Source: an uncultured Porphyromonadaceae bacterium
GTDB taxonomy: Bacteria > Bacteroidota > Bacteroidia > Bacteroidales > Muribaculaceae
Direction: 5' to 3'
Length of the DNA stretch: 11,827 nt
Assembly: GCA_947175225.1 (NCBI GenBank)
Contig: CAMWLX010000070.1
Location: 1-11,827, forward strand
Position 1 is the stretch's first letter, and every line of letters begins with the position of its first letter. The notes beneath the pieces were generated by a model, which was not told where the DNA came from, ran no database searches, and saw nothing but the letters and a program-made list of their open reading frames with translations. This document shows positions 8,222 to 11,827 of the stretch, piece by piece. The translations under genes and the position numbers were made by a program.

Positions 8222-9700
8222 TCATTCTTCCCCTTCAATAAAGTAGAAAATTGATTGCTTTGGTGTCGGAGTCTCGAGGCGATTGATGAATTTGGAGGCT
8301 TTTCCTACTCCAAGCTCATTAGCCTTGCGGAAGAGGGCAAGTGCTCGCTCTTCGTCGCCGTTGATGTGGGCGAGCATAGCGCGTGTGTAGTAGGCCTCCC
8401 CACTCTCTCCGGCATTCATAAGTTTTTCAGATGCCTCTTGCATCTTTCCGCGACGCATCAAGATATTAGCTGCATTGATGGATGCCTGCTGGTCGTAGGG
8501 ATAGATCTCGGAGGCTTTGAGCAATACATCCTCGAACTCCTTTGTGCCTTTATCGTAAGTCTGTGCCACACGGAAGAAGTCTACCGGTCGCAGACGTTCG
8601 GGAGTGCGCTCGTAAGCCAACTTGAGTTCATCAATATCCACATATGTCTTTATACGGTACTGCACCGTATAGTCAGAATGTCGTAGTCCCGGATAGACGC
8701 TGTCGAGCATTAGCTTGTATTGCTTTGGATACTGCTTCTTGATAGCCGCATCTTTAGGGTCGGGGGCCATCCCGGAGTTAACTATCTCCATGATTGCATC
8801 GCGATTGGGTATGTCAGCAGTCTCAAGCCATGCGCGCAAGCCGTCCCAGTCTTCCGGCTCATAGTTGGTAAACATTATCTTCGGATCGAAATGGTATCTC
8901 TCTCGCACATATTCCTTGAGCGATTCAGTTCGTCCGATAGCAAGGCGGACATTGTTTTCGTAGCTGCCTTCAGGGGATGCAAAACCTTTGATTGTAAGAC
9001 GTGTGATTATTGCGTCAGGGTCATCCTTGATAAGATCTATCGATTCGATGATCTTCTTCAACTCAATTGGATTCCTACGGTAATTCTCCTTTATTTCTGT
9101 CCGATTGACTATAAAATCTATGTAGGCTTTCCCCTCTGCCTCAAGCACCACGGCACTGTCACCGGTCAATGCAATGTAGTCGATCTCTTCAAAAGAGTCG
9201 GTGATTTGTTCTTCGGGTGTATCAATCGTTGCGATAGGGGTGTCGCATAGCGGCTTTATCGGTTTGCAGCAGTTTTGGGTCTCCTCTCGCATGTATATTG
9301 TGCAGTTGTCCATCCATGGTTGCCAAGTCACGGATCGGGAATATTCTACGAGCCCTTTCTTGCCGGCTTGATATATGAGGTCGCCAGCCGCTATGTCTCC
9401 CTCGCGGAGGTGAGTGTAATATCGGTTGCGACCGGCGAAAGTCACATGTTTAAGCACAACGGAGTCTTTATCTGAGGAATTGCTTTTCACTACCGGAGTG
9501 AACATCACCTGATAGTCGCTTCCCGGCTTCACGCGGTGAGGGTCGATGTCGAATGAAATCTGGAGAAGGGTATCGATATGCAATACCTCGATTCGCTCCA
9601 CCTTGAGCAGGGATGGCATCTCCACTGATTTTGCAGCCGCTGTATTTGCTGCCGTTGCGGCCATTGCTGCCGCCATAAGAGAAAGTATTGTCTTGTTCAT
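8222..9700 (-). CDS. Periplasmic fimbrial accessory protein: DUF3868-like domain, OmpA-like motif, TPR-like tail
   Basis: The protein has 492 residues from the ATG at 9700. This start is chosen because it gives a clean signal peptide (MNKTILSLMAAAMAATAANT, likely cut after AAA at 21-23) and sits 16 bases after the DUF3575 stop. The longer in-frame start at 9829 would overlap that gene and lacks a signal. The N-terminal part (about 30-140) resembles DUF3868. A Cys cluster follows (133, 144, 145, 152). Residues 237-265 contain KGFASPEGSYENN and LAIGRTESLKEYV, the core of an OmpA-type peptidoglycan-binding motif, though the usual Asp after the Gly is absent. From about 375 to 466 the sequence is helical and TPR-like (ASINAANILMRRGKMQEASE, AYYTRAMLAHINGDEERALA). 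Such genes commonly pair with DUF3575 genes before fimbrillin genes in gut Bacteroidales. The role may be linking assembly to the cell wall; this is inferred. Confidence 0.87.
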   Translation of the reverse strand: MNKTILSLMAAAMAATAANTAAAKSVEMPSLLKVERIEVLHIDTLLQISFDIDPHRVKPGSDYQVMFTPVVKSNSSDKDSVVLKHVTFAGRNRYYTHLREGDIAAGDLIYQAGKKGLVEYSRSVTWQPWMDNCTIYMREETQNCCKPIKPLCDTPIATIDTPEEQITDSFEEIDYIALTGDSAVVLEAEGKAYIDFIVNRTEIKENYRRNPIELKKIIESIDLIKDDPDAIITRLTIKGFASPEGSYENNVRLAIGRTESLKEYVRERYHFDPKIMFTNYEPEDWDGLRAWLETADIPNRDAIMEIVNSGMAPDPKDAAIKKQYPKQYKLMLDSVYPGLRHSDYTVQYRIKTYVDIDELKLAYERTPERLRPVDFFRVAQTYDKGTKEFEDVLLKASEIYPYDQQASINAANILMRRGKMQEASEKLMNAGESGEAYYTRAMLAHINGDEERALALFRKANELGVGKASKFINRLETPTPKQSIFYFIEGEE

Positions 9701-9716
9701 GTCGATGGGAGAGTTG

Positions 9717-10316
9717 TCAGAAAACGTAAACGAGGTTGATTGCTGCTTTTGTCGGACCGAAGTAATTATGATTGCCTGAGTCGAGTTTCGTGCCACAAAC
9801 GGCACAAGGATATTTGTCATAAGTGGCATAGATCCAACCTATACCTATCTCAGCCTCAAGGTTCCAATGCCGGTCGAGTATCCATGAATAGCCGTAAGCC
9901 ACTCCTGCGCCCCCCATCCAGCCTTGATACCTGGAGTTGCGCAGTTGACTGAAGTCTGTCCCGAGAAATTTAAAGTCGATGGGGAGTTTGCCGAAGTTGA
10001 ACTGCCCTCCAATGAGATGCATTCCAAGGAAGTGTCCGGAGAAAGCTTGGCAGAACCAGTAGCGAGCCTCCGGCTGCGCGCTCCACTGCTTCCAGCGTCT
10101 CTCGTTGATAGTCCAGGCATTTATGTTACCGGTTAGTTCCACTGTCCACTGGGGTGCCACTTTCACCTCGATTCCAAGATCCGGCGTCAGAAGGGCATCA
10201 TATAGGAGATTGGTCTTCAGTCCGACTTTCTGAGCATAACCAGAGGCGACAGAGCCCAGTGCCATAAGTCCGGCGAAGAAAATTCCGGTTGTTTTTGTCA
10301 GTTTGTTAGCTGTCAT
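9717..10316 (-). CDS. DUF3575-family outer-membrane protein of the fimbrial operon
   Basis: This 199-residue protein has a signal peptide (cleavage probably near SGYAQ, 25-29). The mature part begins KVGLKTNLLYDALLTPDLGIEV, typical of DUF3575, and alternates polar and hydrophobic residues in aromatic-rich strands (ARYWFCQAF, GVAYGYSWIL, IGIGWIYATY). It ends GPTKAAINLVYVF, a terminal Phe-ended strand as in outer-membrane beta-barrels. A CxxC pair (171, 174) sits in the last loop. It lies 57 bases after the HTH gene and 16 bases before the DUF3868/OmpA-like gene. The family regularly accompanies Bacteroidales fimbrial genes, but its exact role (assembly or surface support) is unknown to me. A 60-base sample inside it (10021-10080) is 36/60 G+C, richer than the structural genes downstream. 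Confidence 0.88.
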   Translation of the reverse strand: MTANKLTKTTGIFFAGLMALGSVASGYAQKVGLKTNLLYDALLTPDLGIEVKVAPQWTVELTGNINAWTINERRWKQWSAQPEARYWFCQAFSGHFLGMHLIGGQFNFGKLPIDFKFLGTDFSQLRNSRYQGWMGGAGVAYGYSWILDRHWNLEAEIGIGWIYATYDKYPCAVCGTKLDSGNHNYFGPTKAAINLVYVF

Positions 10317-10349
10317 ATGTGGAGTTGTCGGTTTTATACTTTAGTCTTT

Positions 10350-10367
10350 AAGATAAGATTAAATTGA
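10350..10367. promoter_or_regulatory. Possible second copy of the leader-palindrome half-site
   Basis: AAGATAAGATTAAATTGA, in the 57-base gap upstream of the DUF3575 gene, matches AAGAGATAATTAAATCGA (11707-11724, right arm of the leader palindrome) at 14 of 18 positions in the same orientation. If both are sites for one regulator, the HTH gene and the fimbrial genes could be co-regulated. Both stretches are very AT-rich, so chance similarity is quite possible. I see no convincing TAnnTTTG promoter in this gap. Confidence 0.25.
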
Positions 10368-10373
10368 TTATAT

Positions 10374-11585
10374 TCAATTGCATCCAATTCTTTTGAGAAA
10401 GGAGAATAATGATGTGTATGTGAGTCCGTGTTTTTGAGCTATTGAGCGGAGTGACCCTCCTTCTTTTCGGTATTCCTCTATAGCCGGTTGATATTTGTCC
10501 CACGCAGATTTTTTTACTAACTTGCCGTTTTCAAGACTCACCATACCTTGACCTTCTGCCAGTTCCGGCGCATGCTTTTTAAGGAATTGTCGAAAGACGT
10601 CGGCATTAAGCCCAAATTCCTTTGCTACTTCCGCCACAGCTCTGGGTTTATCTCGAAGGCTTTCGATAGCTTCTCGGTATTTCCCGTCTTTGTGGCTTCT
10701 GCGAGTGTCACGGCACCACTGATCAAGATAATGCTTGAAGCCCGTAGGAGGGATGCCAGTCTCTTTGACCACATCTTCCAACGTCATGCGTCCTTCTTGG
10801 TACAGACTGAGGGCGCGTGCGTAGAGGTCGGCTGTCTCTTGTTTAGGTCCATATTTTTGGCCGTTGCCGGATAAGGCACCTGTCTCCCTTTTATGGTAGA
10901 CTCTCTTAGCCTCAAGGCGTCGACGAGCTTTTGCTTTGATAGCATCGTGGTGGTAAAAACGCATATAGTGTCCGAAGCCACTCCTCGAGATACCGAATTG
11001 GTCAGCTACTTCCTTTATCGTGAGATCTGAGTTTTTGTAGACAGGTACAGCATCTTCATAGGCTGTCTTGCTGGTTGGCAAGGCACCTCTATGATGTCTG
11101 TCAGCTATGCCAAGACGCTTTCGGAGTGCCTCGCGTGCCGGGATTATATCAGGGTAGTGGACTCGCAGTTGTGATGAAAGTCCGGTTGGATTCACTCCAA
11201 AGATCCGGGCTATCTGGGATATGTTGAATTCAATATATGCAATATCTCCACTTGCTTCAATAGCTTCTTTATATTTAAGATGAGTGACTCGTGACTGTCC
11301 ACGAGGTGATTTTATCTTGATGTGCCGGTCATCATTCGGGACTTCCAGACCGTATCTTTTATAAAGCAGGGGGCGATGATGATAAGAAAGATAATGACTA
11401 AGTCCTTTAGGAGTGATGCCTGTTTTTTCTGCTATCTCACGTATAGAAAGATTTGAGGAAGCATAGAGATCCACCGCATCGCTATATTTACTGCGAGACG
11501 CTATTATACGCTCTGCCGGGGACAGACGGTTGAAATCCATCTTTGCCGTATCAAGACTTGATGTAAGTGTCTCTGTAGAACTCAT
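10374..11585 (-). CDS. Putative regulator made of six tandem helix-turn-helix units
   Basis: The protein has 403 residues from the ATG at 11585, which is preceded by an AGAGAGA Shine-Dalgarno-like stretch. An in-frame ATG at 11654 would add 23 residues rich in ATA/AGA codons with no ribosome site, so I take the shorter form. No signal peptide or membrane segment is seen, so it is cytoplasmic. Six units share the pattern Y-x3-A, then (S/T)(I/L)xE(I/V)A, then G(I/V/L)xxxG(L/F)xxYL, as in bacterial HTH motifs. They start near residues 34, 105, 176, 255, 303 and 365. Units 1-4 keep the second Gly (GITPKGLSHYL, GVNPTGLSSQL, GISRSGFGHYM, GIPPTGFKHYL); units 5 and 6 are more diverged. Linkers are basic (KAKARRRLEAKRVYHKR). 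No response-receiver or ligand domain is visible. It is first in the fimbrial operon, 57 bases before the DUF3575 gene, so it probably controls the locus. I recognise no named family. Confidence 0.8.
   Translation of the reverse strand: MSSTETLTSSLDTAKMDFNRLSPAERIIASRSKYSDAVDLYASSNLSIREIAEKTGITPKGLSHYLSYHHRPLLYKRYGLEVPNDDRHIKIKSPRGQSRVTHLKYKEAIEASGDIAYIEFNISQIARIFGVNPTGLSSQLRVHYPDIIPAREALRKRLGIADRHHRGALPTSKTAYEDAVPVYKNSDLTIKEVADQFGISRSGFGHYMRFYHHDAIKAKARRRLEAKRVYHKRETGALSGNGQKYGPKQETADLYARALSLYQEGRMTLEDVVKETGIPPTGFKHYLDQWCRDTRRSHKDGKYREAIESLRDKPRAVAEVAKEFGLNADVFRQFLKKHAPELAEGQGMVSLENGKLVKKSAWDKYQPAIEEYRKEGGSLRSIAQKHGLTYTSLFSFLKRIGCN
10386..11486 (-). repeat. Array of six degenerate HTH-coding repeats
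   Basis: Aligned on the leading Tyr, unit starts are 71, 71, 79, 48 and 62 codons apart. Approximate spans are 11379-11486, 11154-11273, 10950-11060, 10716-10823, 10572-10679 and 10386-10493. The units are alike in protein sequence but not in DNA, so this is an old duplication, not a recent tandem repeat. The C-terminal units have shorter spacing and weaker cores. Confidence 0.75.
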
Positions 11586-11689
11586 TGTGAATCTCTCTAT
11601 TTGTTTCTTAATCTTCTGTCTTATAATTGTGTATAGCGTTTTGCTTAGCTCCATTCGGACATCAGCATAGCCTCTTTTGAATGCTCAAT

Positions 11690-11720
11690 TTTAATTATCT
11701 CTTCATAAGAGATAATTAAA
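11690..11720. promoter_or_regulatory. Perfect 14-bp inverted repeat at the start of the HTH transcript (operator or leader hairpin)
   Basis: TTTAATTATCTCTT (11690-11703) and its exact complement AAGAGATAATTAAA (11707-11720) flank the 3-base spacer CAT. It begins about eight bases after the -7 element of the promoter, so it spans the expected transcription start and first 30 bases. It could be an operator for a dimeric or multi-HTH protein, perhaps the product of the next gene, or a 5' stem that stabilises the message. With a 3-base spacer it would fold well as RNA, but there is no adjoining U-run, so it is not an obvious terminator. Confidence 0.7.
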
Positions 11721-11727
11721 TCGAGCG

Positions 11728-11759
11728 CAAAATTAATAAAAGTAAGTAAAGTTTGCAAA
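11728..11759 (-). promoter_or_regulatory. Bacteroidetes-type promoter of the HTH gene / fimbrial operon
   Basis: On the minus strand, TTTG (11756-11759, -33 element) is followed after 20 bases by TAATTTTG (11728-11735), a full match to the -7 consensus TAnnTTTG. The predicted start is near 11721-11723, giving a leader of about 135 bases to the preferred ATG at 11585. A second TAATTTTG lies at 11777-11784 but has no clear -33 partner. No comparably good promoter is seen in the later gaps, so it may drive the whole operon. Confidence 0.65.
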
Positions 11760-11799
11760 TTTTTGGACTTTTTTTTCAAAATTAATTTATTTTTTAACT

Positions 11800-11827
11800 A
11801 TGAAAAACCTATTGCCGGTATGTAATC
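11800..11827 (+). CDS. Possible start of a divergent gene (runs off right edge)
   Basis: An ATG at 11800-11802 follows an AT-rich upstream stretch and opens MKNLLPVCN before the window ends. A Lys-Asn-Leu-Leu start is common for exported proteins, but nine codons cannot show that this is a gene. If real, it would be transcribed away from the HTH gene and share the AT-rich region 11586-11799 with it. Confidence 0.25.

Noticed and set aside
8720..9250. A 176-codon open frame on the plus strand
   Set aside because: It lies wholly antisense to the well-supported OmpA-like gene, its product shows no recognisable motif, and such frames commonly arise opposite real genes.
9701..9829. Longer start for the OmpA-like protein
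   Set aside because: It would overlap the end of the DUF3575 gene by more than 100 bases and bury the clear signal peptide that begins at 9700.
10362..10379. Inverted repeat AATTGA/TCAATT over the HTH stop codon as a terminator
   Set aside because: Only six A/T-rich pairs with a 6-base loop and no U-run; too weak to end transcription.
11586..11654. An upstream in-frame ATG that would extend the HTH protein by 23 residues
   Set aside because: Its codons include several ATA/AGA unlike the rest of the gene and there is no ribosome-site-like sequence, while the ATG at 11585 has AGAGAGA upstream. It remains possible.
11690..11827. Invertible (phase-variable) promoter, as known for Bacteroides surface loci
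   Set aside because: The palindrome lies on one side of the promoter only. I found no matching arm on the other side up to the window edge, and there is no recombinase gene here.
1..11827. tRNA, rRNA, CRISPR arrays, insertion sequences, integrase or transposase genes
   Set aside because: I looked on both strands and saw no repeat-spacer pattern, no transposase motifs and no recognisable structural RNA.

Overview
The window looks like a gut Bacteroidales chromosome (Bacteroides/Parabacteroides/Muribaculaceae type). Support comes from a complete Mfa/Fim-type (type V) fimbrial gene set, short lipoprotein signals on every surface component, weak Shine-Dalgarno sequences, and a TTTG / TAnnTTTG promoter at the right end. 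I cannot assign a genus. All complete genes are on the minus strand, so the locus reads right to left.

Layout in reading order: (1) a short divergent gene start may enter the right edge on the plus strand (11800-11827). (2) A consensus Bacteroidetes promoter (11728-11759) is followed at once by a perfect 14-bp inverted repeat (11690-11720). (3) A 403-residue protein (10374-11585) is built from six degenerate helix-turn-helix units and is the likely locus regulator. (4) A DUF3575-type outer-membrane protein follows (9717-10316). (5) Next is a periplasmic protein combining a DUF3868-like N-terminus, an OmpA-like motif and a TPR-like tail (8222-9700). (6) The Mfa1-family major fimbrillin follows (6087-8165). 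(7) After a 124-base spacer with two hairpins comes a classical Mfa2/FimB-family anchor lipoprotein (4928-5962). (8) A second lipoprotein has an anchor-like N-terminus and a fimbrillin-like C-terminus (3579-4898). (9) A 1109-residue lipoprotein with a DUF4906-like region and a C-terminal FISUMP/C-type-lectin-like module (224-3553) is the likely tip adhesin. (10) A strong hairpin terminator (176-211) closes the operon. (11) A doubtful partial small gene runs off the left edge (1-140).

How the parts probably work together: lipoprotein precursors are exported and lipidated, an arginine-specific protease trims the N-terminal strand, and subunits polymerise by strand exchange. The Mfa2-type protein anchors or terminates the fibre, and the two downstream proteins form the accessory/tip complex. 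The DUF3575 and DUF3868/OmpA proteins sit where the upstream outer-membrane and periplasmic accessory genes usually sit in Bacteroidales fimbrial operons. The fimbrial assembly itself is a known type. The least conventional parts are the six-HTH regulator with its palindromic leader, the hairpin spacer after the major subunit, and the composite second anchor.
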